Origin: Firmicutes bacterium UBA3936
Lineage (GTDB): Bacteria > Bacillota > Dethiobacteria > Dethiobacterales > Dethiobacteraceae
Direction of reading: 5' to 3'
Assembly: GCA_002385745.1 (NCBI GenBank)
Contig: DGEC01000105.1
Coordinates: 1-17,448 of the forward strand
Length of the DNA stretch: 17,448 bases
Every line of letters starts with the position of its first letter. Position 1 is the stretch's first letter. The notes below the pieces were generated by a model. The model ran no database searches. It saw nothing but the letters and a program-made list of their open reading frames with translations, and was not told the DNA's origin. The translations under genes were made by a program, and so were the position numbers. Shown here piece after piece: positions 1-6,791 of this stretch.

Positions 1-19
1 AGATGTGTATAAGAGACAG
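1..19 (+). other. Tn5 mosaic end / Nextera adapter remnant (not biological)
   Basis: The first 19 bases read AGATGTGTATAAGAGACAG, which is exactly the Tn5 transposase mosaic end used in Nextera library adapters. The sequence goes straight from the adapter into coding sequence, so it is untrimmed library sequence at a contig edge. Its translation gives the spurious leader MYKRQ fused in frame to the first gene. True sequence begins at base 20. Confidence 0.96.
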
Positions 20-745
20 ATGCTGCCCATTGCCTGGCTGATTATTGTGAAGGTTTACGGAGTTACTGAACTGGGTGAAAAGGATATACAGGATTTTGTA
101 AATAATTTGGATGTTCCAGAAAAGATGGACTTCAAAGAAAAATACGTTATTGCAATAGTCTTTGCCATGTTTGTTTTTTGGATATTGAGTTCCTGGTACC
201 CCGTTTTCAATATTACAGTAGTGGCTTTGGTCGGCTTTTTCCTGTTTTTCTTGCCCAAAATTCAGATTCTTACCTGGGATGAGTTCGAAAAAAGTGTTAG
301 CTGGCCTGCCTTTTTCCTGCTTGCCAGCATCATAACTGTCGGTGATGCCCTTATCGCCAACGGGGTAGACAAGTGGCTCATTACTTTTTTACCAAGCAGC
401 ATCAACCTGCCGCTTTTTGGAATTGCCTTTGTAGTGGGCATAATTGTCTTCCTCATGTTGATCATTGTTCCCGTGGCACCGGCTTTGATTGCCCTGCTGT
501 CCGCTCCTCTTGTTGGGCTTTCCGCTAATATCGGCATTACACCGCTTCTCCCGATGATGACCCTGGGGCTCACCGTGGCCAACTGTTATCTTTTGCCGCT
601 GGACACCGTACCGATCATAACTTACATGACCGGTTATTACAAAATGTATGACATGCCCAAATCAACGGCATTTATACAGGTCATTATGGCTGCAGTTGTT
701 GCTGCCTGGCTGCCTGTTGCCCTGAAAATAATCGGCCATATCTAA
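20..745 (+). CDS. DASS/SLC13-type sodium:anion symporter, C-terminal fragment (5' truncated)
   Basis: This is the C-terminal half of an integral membrane transporter. About 241 residues remain, where family members have roughly 450-550. It has several hydrophobic helices and features of the divalent anion:Na+ symporter family (SLC13/DASS, citrate/succinate/sulfate-type carriers): a loop followed by the WPAFFLLASIITVGDAL helix, a small-residue-rich P/A/G helix around VPVAPALIALLSAPLVGL, and the terminal LPLDTVPIITYMTGYYKMYDM segment before a last helix. The N-terminal transport repeat lies off the contig. The ATG at base 20 follows adapter sequence immediately and is probably an internal Met, so the native start is unknown. 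The substrate (dicarboxylate, sulfate or other anion) cannot be told from this fragment. The family call is by pattern recognition and reasonably secure. Confidence 0.75.
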   Translation: MLPIAWLIIVKVYGVTELGEKDIQDFVNNLDVPEKMDFKEKYVIAIVFAMFVFWILSSWYPVFNITVVALVGFFLFFLPKIQILTWDEFEKSVSWPAFFLLASIITVGDALIANGVDKWLITFLPSSINLPLFGIAFVVGIIVFLMLIIVPVAPALIALLSAPLVGLSANIGITPLLPMMTLGLTVANCYLLPLDTVPIITYMTGYYKMYDMPKSTAFIQVIMAAVVAAWLPVALKIIGHI

Positions 746-751
746 TATAAT
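722..751 (+). promoter_or_regulatory. Putative promoter of the ABC exporter genes
   Basis: A perfect -10 TATAAT (746-751) lies 18 bp downstream of CTGAAA (722-727), a 4/6 match to the -35 consensus. It overlaps the end of the upstream transporter gene and would give a leader of about 85 nt. No convincing terminator separates the two genes, so readthrough from upstream is also possible. Confidence 0.4.
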
Positions 752-843
752 AAGATGTGGAAGAGGGCGCACCGGCCCAAAAGTGCAAAAGGGCCCACGA
801 GGCAGGAATTGCAGCTTGCAGTACAGTCGAAAGGAATTGAAGC

Positions 844-1752
844 ATGTCATATTCGCCGGCTGTTGATATAAAAGGTTTAAAGAAAAAATACGGAACGACA
901 AAAGCCCTGCGCGGCGTTAACCTGCAGGTAAAAAAGGGGGAAATTTTGGGTTTTCTTGGCCCTAACGGGGCCGGGAAAACGACGACTATACGCTGCCTGC
1001 TTGATTTAATCAGGCCCGATGCGGGGCAAATACGCATTCTGGGACGCGCCCCCCGCAAAGATTCTCTTGCAATCCGCCGACGCACCGGGTACCTGCCCGG
1101 TGAACTGAACCTGGAAGGCAACCTGACGGTTAACGCCGCTTTAAGGTATTTTTATAATTTGCGCGGCCTGCAGGGCGACTGGAAATATGTGCAGTACCTG
1201 GCAAAATGCTTGGATTTGGACATGTCTGCACGGATAAAAAACCTTTCCAAGGGGAACAAACAAAAAGTCGGCCTGGTACAGGCATTAATGTCTAAACCGG
1301 AGCTATTGCTTTTGGACGAACCGACCAGCGGCCTTGATCCTCTCAGGCAGCAGGTGGTCTACCGGCTGCTGAAGGAAGCGCAAAAGGAAGGGGCGACAAT
1401 TTTCTTTTCTTCCCATATTATAAGTGAAGTGGAAGCCATTGCAGACCGGGTGGCGATAATTCGCAGGGGTCTAATAGTCGAAGAAGCGCAGCCGGGGGAA
1501 CTGGCAAACATGGCGCTACGCCGCTTTCGTGTACGTTTTTGCGGTCCGGTGGATATCGGGCCCTTAAGCAGGCTGCCCGGTGTCAAACTGATTAACAGGG
1601 AAAGCGAATTTGACGCCACAGTGCAGGTGGAAGGGGAAGTAAACAGTTTTATTAAAGCTCTTGCCGCTTATGAAGTAAGCGACATTCAATCGGAACACCT
1701 GTCCCTGGAAGAAGTTTTTCTTGCTTACTACAAAGACGGGAAGGAAGAATAA
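844..1752 (+). CDS. ABC transporter ATP-binding protein (ABC-2 type exporter ATPase)
   Basis: A 302-residue cytoplasmic ATPase that would power the permease encoded next to it. Visible motifs in order are Walker A GPNGAGKT (residues 39-46), the region GYLPGEL (83-89) where most ABC ATPases have the Q-loop Gln, a signature LSKGN (134-138) in place of the usual LSGGQ, Walker B LLLLDEP (154-160), the D-loop SGLD, and the H-loop His191 (SSH). The C-terminal 80 residues form the accessory domain common in CcmA-like exporter ATPases. The missing Q-loop Gln and variant signature recur in this exporter subgroup, from memory of the family, so it is probably active. The ATG at 844 is preceded by AAAGGAA. 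Its stop codon overlaps the permease start (TAATG), showing translational coupling. The substrate is unknown; drugs, peptides or lipids are all typical for the class. Confidence 0.9.
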   Translation: MSYSPAVDIKGLKKKYGTTKALRGVNLQVKKGEILGFLGPNGAGKTTTIRCLLDLIRPDAGQIRILGRAPRKDSLAIRRRTGYLPGELNLEGNLTVNAALRYFYNLRGLQGDWKYVQYLAKCLDLDMSARIKNLSKGNKQKVGLVQALMSKPELLLLDEPTSGLDPLRQQVVYRLLKEAQKEGATIFFSSHIISEVEAIADRVAIIRRGLIVEEAQPGELANMALRRFRVRFCGPVDIGPLSRLPGVKLINRESEFDATVQVEGEVNSFIKALAAYEVSDIQSEHLSLEEVFLAYYKDGKEE

Positions 1753-2576
1753 TGCTTGCGGAATACAGGCACATGCTGTACCGCTTGCGCTGGCAGATCA
1801 CCGGCTGGGCGGCGGGTGTTGTCCTTTACAGTTTGTTGATGATCTTTTTTTATCCCAACATGGCCGACATGAGCGATATGAAAGAGTATCTTAACATGTT
1901 CCCGGAGACCATGCTGGCCTTTTTTAAAAATATTACCGTTATAAATACGCCCATGGGTTATATAGATGTTTATTTTTTCTCTTATATGCAGGTAATTATC
2001 GGCATTTTTGCCGTTAGCGCAGGTTCAGGCCTGATTGCCGCCGATGAGGAAAAGGGAATACTTGATCTGGTTCTTGCCCAGCCCGTTAGTCGCAGTGCCC
2101 TTTATTTCGGGCGTCTGGCGGGAATTGCGACAGCCCTGTTTATAATTCTTGCTGCAGGCTGGCTCAGCTGGGTCTTGCCGGCCGGCAGCACGGGTTTTGC
2201 TCTTAGTCCGCTGCAACTATTGCAAGCCTTTTTATCTCTCTTTGCCATACTGCTGTTTTTTACGGCTTTTGCCGTTTTCTTTAGTATGATCCTGCCCGCA
2301 GCGCGCATGGCCGCCATGCTCGCCGGGGCACTGCTGGCAGGCAATTACCTGCTGCTTGGCCTTGCCAATATTTATGACGGATTGCAGGCGGCTGCAAAAC
2401 TGACACCGCTCTATTATTATCAGGGCGGCATGGCTGTCATAGAATTAAATACTGCCTGGCTTGCAGGCCTGCTTGCTTCATTTTTGCTGCTTGTTTTTGC
2501 CGCCTGGCTGCTCTTTTTAAACCGTGATATCAGAGTGGGCGGAGAAGGGAGCTGGAATCTCAAAATTATAAAATGA
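1752..2576 (+). CDS. ABC-2 family transporter permease
   Basis: A 274-residue integral membrane protein with about six hydrophobic segments. The N-terminal helix (LRWQITGWAAGVVLYSLLMIFF) is followed by a short amphipathic extracytoplasmic stretch (DMSDMKEYLNMFPETMLAFF), then a helix containing AVSAGSGLIAADEEKGILDLVLAQPVSR. That EEKGtld-LaqPvsR segment is the conserved cytoplasmic coupling loop of ABC-2 permeases. The start codon overlaps the stop of the ATPase gene by one base, so the two make a minimal exporter, probably two copies of each subunit. The substrate cannot be inferred. The gene ends 18 bp before a strong palindromic terminator. Confidence 0.88.
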   Translation: MLAEYRHMLYRLRWQITGWAAGVVLYSLLMIFFYPNMADMSDMKEYLNMFPETMLAFFKNITVINTPMGYIDVYFFSYMQVIIGIFAVSAGSGLIAADEEKGILDLVLAQPVSRSALYFGRLAGIATALFIILAAGWLSWVLPAGSTGFALSPLQLLQAFLSLFAILLFFTAFAVFFSMILPAARMAAMLAGALLAGNYLLLGLANIYDGLQAAAKLTPLYYYQGGMAVIELNTAWLAGLLASFLLLVFAAWLLFLNRDIRVGGEGSWNLKIIK

Positions 2577-2594
2577 GCTAACTATAAAAATAAA

Positions 2595-2627
2595 GGCAGC
2601 CCGCAAATTTGCGGGCTGCCGCTTTTT
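2595..2627. terminator. Bidirectional intrinsic terminator between convergent genes
   Basis: A perfect 26-base palindrome at 2595-2620 (arm GGCAGCCCGCAAA) lies between the ends of the ABC permease (+) and the GPH transporter (-). On the plus strand it is followed by GCTTTTTGG. On the minus strand it is followed by TTTATTTTTA. It can therefore stop transcription in both directions. Confidence 0.88.
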
Positions 2628-2640
2628 GGTCAACAAACAG

Positions 2641-3996
2641 CTAAACTGCCGGTGAACCGGTGTTGCTTTGGCGGCGGATTGCGGCAACGCGTTCTTCTGT
2701 CAGCGGATAAAAGTAGATGGCAATTATGGATAAAAGGGCAAAAACTGCCGGTATCAGAGTTATAAAAGAGCTGATTGCTTTTACCACCCGCGCCGTGGGC
2801 AGAACATCAGGAATGTACCCGACAACGCCCAGACTGTAGCCGGTTATGGCGCCGGAGAGAGCCATGGAGATTTTTATCGGCAGTGAGCTTAAAGCCATTA
2901 CGATGCCTTTGGCGGCGGTCTTCGTTTTCCACTCGGCATATTCGGCTACGTCGGCAAACAAAGAAGCGGAAAGGGTGGTAGCAATACTGTGTCCCAAGTC
3001 TGCCAGGGCGCAAAATAAGATAAACAGCCAGGGCTTCTCAGCAATAAACCAGGCAACGGTCATGGCGGCAAAACACATGCCCATACCGGTATTCCAGGTA
3101 TTTTTCTGAGATGTGCGAACGGCAATATACTGACCAAGGGCGGAACCGAGCAGCCTGGCAATGCTTCTGGCAATGAAAAACAGGGAAATCATGCTTTCAT
3201 TGCCCGCAACATACTTGAAATAGTAGACACCGTAGCCCATAACCACTATACTTGCCGACCAGCGGCAAACTTCGGCGACTATCAAAGTAAAAAGCGGTTT
3301 GTTGGCCGCTACCTGCATTACCATGTCTTTAAGGCTGAGACTCTTGTTTTGGTTGCTGCCTGCCGGTTGCGGCCTGTCAAAAGGCATGGATACTTTTGCC
3401 ACAATCCAGTAACCAATCATCTGCAAAAGGGCGAAAGTCAATACAGTTAAGAATATGCCGCGGCCTTCATTGCCGCCGCCTAAAAAAATTATCATTCTGG
3501 GAGCAGCGAGGCCGAAAATCAGGCCGGCCGCGGAAAGAGCCTGTGCCCGCCTGCAGGAAATCAACATTCTGTCTTCCGCTGTATAGGCAATAACGGGTAT
3601 CAGAGCATACTGGGTTGCCTCGGCCAGATTAACCAGCAAGTGGGCCAAAACGTACATGAGGCCGAGAAAAACAGCTAAAAGTGTCAGCGGCAAGCCGGGA
3701 CCGGTAAACATCAGGGCAACAAAAAGAGTGGTCAAAGGAGGTGCTATCCACAACCAGACGGTATAACGGCCCAGCTTGCGGCGGGTTAGTTCAACAAAGC
3801 CACCGGTTACCGGCACGGCAACGGCGTCAACAATCCTTGCCACCAACATGATAGTACCGGCAGTGGCGGCGCCTAACTTCAAAATATCTGTTAAAAAATA
3901 GGCATAATAATTGCCCACAAAATTCATCATTAAGTAGAATCCTATTGGCCCGACGGAAAAAAGGTTTATTATGCCGGCTTTAAGTTTTTGCGACAA
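2641..3996 (-). CDS. GPH/MelB-family MFS transporter (cation-coupled symporter type)
   Basis: A 451-residue polytopic membrane protein of the glycoside-pentoside-hexuronide:cation symporter family (MFS_2, MelB-like). The key signature is VARIVDAVAVPVTGG (residues 52-66) followed by the RRKLGRY loop (72-78), matching the MelB helix-2 cation-site motif and its following loop. Asp57 aligns with MelB Asp55, but the position of MelB Asp59 is Val61, so the classical two-Asp cation site is incomplete. The start is TTG (3996-3994), supported by AAGGAGGT six bases upstream. It has its own promoter and lies downstream of a URO-D-like gene, from which a hairpin partly separates it. The substrate is unknown; sugars, glycosides and other organic solutes occur in the family. 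Confidence 0.83.
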   Translation of the reverse strand: MSQKLKAGIINLFSVGPIGFYLMMNFVGNYYAYFLTDILKLGAATAGTIMLVARIVDAVAVPVTGGFVELTRRKLGRYTVWLWIAPPLTTLFVALMFTGPGLPLTLLAVFLGLMYVLAHLLVNLAEATQYALIPVIAYTAEDRMLISCRRAQALSAAGLIFGLAAPRMIIFLGGGNEGRGIFLTVLTFALLQMIGYWIVAKVSMPFDRPQPAGSNQNKSLSLKDMVMQVAANKPLFTLIVAEVCRWSASIVVMGYGVYYFKYVAGNESMISLFFIARSIARLLGSALGQYIAVRTSQKNTWNTGMGMCFAAMTVAWFIAEKPWLFILFCALADLGHSIATTLSASLFADVAEYAEWKTKTAAKGIVMALSSLPIKISMALSGAITGYSLGVVGYIPDVLPTARVVKAISSFITLIPAVFALLSIIAIYFYPLTEERVAAIRRQSNTGSPAV

Positions 3997-4016
3997 GACC
4001 AGACCTCCTTATTAGT

Positions 4017-4035
4017 ATTGTAAAAGGAGTACAAT
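4017..4035. promoter_or_regulatory. Inverted repeat, operator candidate at the GPH transporter promoter
   Basis: A perfect inverted repeat, ATTGTA-N7-TACAAT, sits just downstream of the -10 of the transporter promoter and before its ribosome binding site. This is a position where a repressor would block transcription. The short AT-rich arms mean chance occurrence cannot be excluded. Confidence 0.35.
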
Positions 4036-4037
4036 TT

Positions 4038-4067
4038 ATCTTATCCCGGGGAACGGATATCTGTCAA
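4038..4067 (-). promoter_or_regulatory. Sigma-A-type promoter of the GPH transporter gene
   Basis: Read on the minus strand, a perfect -35 TTGACA (4067-4062) and -10 TAAGAT (4043-4038) are separated by 18 bp, about 42 bp upstream of the TTG start. This suggests the transporter can be transcribed independently of the preceding URO-D-like gene. Confidence 0.6.
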
Positions 4068-4103
4068 TGAGAAAACTGCAAAGTTTAAACAGTGGACAGT
4101 TTA

Positions 4104-4146
4104 AGGCAGAAGCAACAATCTTCCCTAAGAAAGGGAAAATTGTTGC
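4104..4146 (-). terminator. Hairpin downstream of URO-D-like gene 1 (possible terminator)
   Basis: Arms GCAACAAT and TTCCCT pair across a 5-base loop (4112-4146) with one mismatch, about 30 bp after the stop of the URO-D-like gene. The following minus-strand sequence TTCTGCCTT is only weakly U-rich, so termination may be partial. Confidence 0.5.
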
Positions 4147-4175
4147 AAAGGAGAAGGTATAGACAAAAATATTCT

Positions 4176-5531
4176 TTAGTAGAGCAGGAAATCAAGAACC
4201 ATTCTGCGGTATTGGGTAAGCTGCTCTTTAATAATTGGTTCAAGCTCCGGGATAATTTCCGGGTGGCGGAGTTTGTATTCTTCCCAGTCCAGTTCATATT
4301 TTGACTTCAGGCTTGGGATGGACAGGCGGGGAGGATTTGTCTCCTCGCAAACAAGGGAATTCTCCCCGGCATTGTCGTATGCGGAATTTTCAGCCACATA
4401 ATTCATGACTGCCACATAATTGTCGAGATTAATACTGTCAAGGGAAACTGCACCCTTGTCAAAAGCAAATATATAATTTCCTCCGGGTGCCAGAATATCA
4501 AGCAGTTCCTTGGCTTTGTCGATGCACTGCTCCTTGCTTCCGGTTTTTAAAAGAATAAGGGGATAAAAACCCAGTATGATGAACTTTTTGCCCAGTTTAT
4601 CCTTTACGAGCTGCGGGTCTCCAAATTCGAAAATGAACCTTGTTCCTGCAGGTAGTTCCTGCAGGTAATCCAGATAACGCATCCAGTCGTGTTCGCAGGC
4701 AAGTTGTACCGGTTGTCCCGCTTCCGCCAGTGCCCAAACAAGTTTATACAAGGTAGGCCAGTAAAATTTTTCAAAGTCCTTTGTCCGCATATACGGTGCC
4801 ATGTGCAGGGGAATGACGGTTTCCCCGTGACGGGAGGGAACGGGAGGAAGACCCAAATGAAATACCAGGGGAAGGATAGCTTCACAAGCTGCAGTTACCT
4901 TTTCCGGGTACCTTCTGATGTCAGTGCTGGCGCCTGTAAAACCGCGCAGCCAGTCGGCGAGGTAGTCGAAGGGAGCAAAAGTCATGGCGCCCGATTCTTC
5001 AGGCGGTGAGTAAAAGCCGTATTTTTCCGCCAGCTTATCATTAATGCGTTTAAAAGCGTCCATATGATCACGGGAAGCATTTATGGCCGCAGAGAATACA
5101 AGGGAACGGGTTACCGGGTCGGTATCAAGTTCGGAATAGACGCGGGGCTGAATTTTTTCCAGGTAAAAATCAATGGGGCTTGCGATCAGCTCATCATATT
5201 CGTCAGGTTCCATGGGGACTACTTCAGGATGCTGCATAAAACCGTTGGAGCCCATGATAAAGCTTCTGGAGCCCAGTATCTGCATTTTCAGGGGAGAATT
5301 AAAAAACCCCATCGGGTAGGCATCAAAGCAATCCAGCCGGCAAACCTTGTCAAATGCTTCTTCAATGCCTTCCAGAGTATATTGTGTCCTGCCCAGGGGC
5401 AGCCCGGCATACTGAATGGCAAGTTCAGGCGAAAGGCTTGACATCCGGGGTATCCTCCGGGGAATTCTCCCGTCGTAAATATCAGTAAAGAGCTGTGTCC
5501 GTTCCGTCATCAGTTTTTGCTTATTTTCCAT
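4176..5531 (-). CDS. Uroporphyrinogen decarboxylase-like (URO-D fold) protein, paralogue 1
   Basis: A 451-residue, apparently cytoplasmic protein of the URO-D/corrinoid methyltransferase superfamily, with no signal peptide. The N-terminus (IYDGRIPRRIPRMSSL...QYAG, residues 18-43) resembles the superfamily's substrate-site entrance. The second half has the barrel signatures FGDP (303-306), GFYPLILLKTGSKEQCIDKAKELLDILAPGGNYIF (321-355) and a terminal helical extension. The MtaA/MtbA-type methyltransferase zinc motif HxC is replaced by ACEHDW (278-283), and the later Cys region by FAFDKGA (355-361), so zinc-dependent methyl transfer is doubtful. True HemE enzymes are about 350 residues, and there is no heme operon here. 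ATG at 5531 has AGGAGG eight bases upstream. The gene lies 29 bp after apbE and is probably cotranscribed with it. Function unknown. Confidence 0.78.
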   Translation of the reverse strand: MENKQKLMTERTQLFTDIYDGRIPRRIPRMSSLSPELAIQYAGLPLGRTQYTLEGIEEAFDKVCRLDCFDAYPMGFFNSPLKMQILGSRSFIMGSNGFMQHPEVVPMEPDEYDELIASPIDFYLEKIQPRVYSELDTDPVTRSLVFSAAINASRDHMDAFKRINDKLAEKYGFYSPPEESGAMTFAPFDYLADWLRGFTGASTDIRRYPEKVTAACEAILPLVFHLGLPPVPSRHGETVIPLHMAPYMRTKDFEKFYWPTLYKLVWALAEAGQPVQLACEHDWMRYLDYLQELPAGTRFIFEFGDPQLVKDKLGKKFIILGFYPLILLKTGSKEQCIDKAKELLDILAPGGNYIFAFDKGAVSLDSINLDNYVAVMNYVAENSAYDNAGENSLVCEETNPPRLSIPSLKSKYELDWEEYKLRHPEIIPELEPIIKEQLTQYRRMVLDFLLY

Positions 5532-5560
5532 ATATGTGCCTCCTGAGTTTTTAACTTAAA

Positions 5561-6694
5561 TTATTCTCTGAAAATCCTGAGAATCCTTTCCCAGTTGTAT
5601 TTCCGTACACTGTTTGTTGCTCCCTGGCTTTTCATCAGTGGTTTTAAACCTTCTGTCGTCTTTACGCTGCCGTCCTTCATAACCCACATAGCCTCCAAAC
5701 CGTCAATGCTTTCGGCGAGGGCAAGACCTTCCGAAAAGGGCATGAGAAAAAGGGCGGTAGACATAAAATCTGCCAGACCGGAGTCTTCCACGACAACGGT
5801 GACGGCGCGGTTGTATTCAGCGGGCATCAGGGTATGGGGGTCAATAATATGATGATATGCCTTGCCGTTTACATAATAATAACGCTGGTAATCACCGCTG
5901 CTAACCACTGATAAATCAGCAACATAAACTGTTTCTATGAGATTATCGTCAGAGAAGAGTGGTTGTGATGGGTTTTGGATGCCAATGCTCCATTTTTCCC
6001 GGCGTCCGTCCTTTGGGGCACCTATGGTGCGTATATTGCCCCCGGCTCCGATGATACCTGATGTCAGACCGGCGTCTATGCTTTCCCGGGCTGCGATTTC
6101 AACGGCAAAACCCTTGGCGACCCCTCCGACGTCAAGGCGCATCTGCCTGTCGGCAAGATAAACGGTGCTGTTTTCTTCATCTATAATCACTTTATCTATG
6201 TCAGTATGCCGGGCGGCTTCCTGCAAAAGTACCATGGGAGGCAGGAGGGCGTTTGCCGGGTCAGTCAATCCTGCCGTGCGGTAATCATGCCAGATTTTGA
6301 GCACTGAGCCGAAAGCTACGTTCATGCGGCCGCCGGTTTTTTTATGCCATTCCTTGGAGAAGAGCAGCAGGTCAATAATTTCCTTTTCTACTTTAACCGG
6401 CCGTATGCCGGCGTTGTCATTAATTGTTTTTATGTTGTTTATACCGTCGTAATCATGATAAATATCAAAAAGCTTATGCAGGTATTGCATGCGTGCATGG
6501 ATTTGATTATAGTAGCGGTTAAATTCTTCCTCTGTTTTTGTCTGGGCAACTACCTGCGTCAGCGTATCGAAACAGTCAAAGAAACTTGCTGAATACTGGG
6601 TATATACACTGTCAGTGCCGGAAAGGAAGCGGCATCCTGCCAGGGAAAGGAACAGGAATGCGAAAGCTGCAAAAGCAGTCAGTTTTTTGGCCAA
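5561..6694 (-). CDS. apbE: FAD:protein FMN transferase ApbE, lipoprotein form
   Basis: A 377-residue extracytoplasmic enzyme that splits FAD and attaches FMN through a phosphoester bond to a Thr/Ser of target flavoproteins, Mg2+ dependent. The N-terminus is a lipoprotein signal with lipobox LAGC (Cys21), so it would be anchored on the outer face of the membrane. Family motifs are visible: HKLFDIYHDYDGINNIKTIN, the LDVGGVAKGFAVE FAD/Mg site, GAGGNIRTIG, HHIIDPHT, and the ADFMSTALFLM metal-site helix. The start is TTG (6694-6692), placed by GGGGTGA a few bases upstream. It follows a two-domain FMN-binding-type lipoprotein gene, its obvious candidate substrate, but a terminator and its own promoter lie between them. 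Family assignment is secure; the substrate pairing is inferred from context. Confidence 0.93.
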   Translation of the reverse strand: MAKKLTAFAAFAFLFLSLAGCRFLSGTDSVYTQYSASFFDCFDTLTQVVAQTKTEEEFNRYYNQIHARMQYLHKLFDIYHDYDGINNIKTINDNAGIRPVKVEKEIIDLLLFSKEWHKKTGGRMNVAFGSVLKIWHDYRTAGLTDPANALLPPMVLLQEAARHTDIDKVIIDEENSTVYLADRQMRLDVGGVAKGFAVEIAARESIDAGLTSGIIGAGGNIRTIGAPKDGRREKWSIGIQNPSQPLFSDDNLIETVYVADLSVVSSGDYQRYYYVNGKAYHHIIDPHTLMPAEYNRAVTVVVEDSGLADFMSTALFLMPFSEGLALAESIDGLEAMWVMKDGSVKTTEGLKPLMKSQGATNSVRKYNWERILRIFRE

Positions 6695-6712
6695 ATTATA
6701 TCACCCCGACGT

Positions 6713-6741
6713 ATTATAACAGAAAACGGCACTCTGCACAA
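6713..6741 (-). promoter_or_regulatory. Promoter of apbE (extended -10)
   Basis: On the minus strand, TTGTGC (6741-6736), a 17-bp spacer and a perfect TATAAT (6718-6713) preceded by TGT make an extended -10 promoter. It begins within the terminator that ends the upstream lipoprotein transcript. The predicted leader is only about a dozen bases and includes the GGGGTGA ribosome binding site. Confidence 0.65.
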
Positions 6742-6776
6742 AAGAACACCCCCGCCAAGTGCGGAGGTGTTCTTTT
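6740..6776 (-). terminator. Intrinsic terminator after the FMN-binding lipoprotein gene
   Basis: An 11-bp stem (AAAAGAACACC, 6740-6750, with 6766-6776) continues through one mismatch into CCGC/GCGG with a 5-base loop. The minus-strand arm ends in TTCTTTTGTG. It lies 16 bp after the lipoprotein stop codon. A-tract and U-tract flank the stem, so it may also act in the opposite direction. Confidence 0.82.
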
Positions 6777-6791
6777 GAGGAAAATCCCCGT

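Noticed and set aside
5..19. ATG at base 5 as the start of the first gene
   Set aside because: It lies inside the Tn5/Nextera adapter sequence. The MYKRQ leader is artificial.
774..795. GGCCC/GGGCC hairpin as a terminator after the anion transporter gene
   Set aside because: The stem is only 5 bp with a 12-base loop and no following U-tract.
684..1121. Minus-strand reading frame of 145 codons spanning the ABC gene start
   Set aside because: It overlaps the ABC ATPase and the end of the transporter, and its Arg/Pro-rich translation resembles no known protein.
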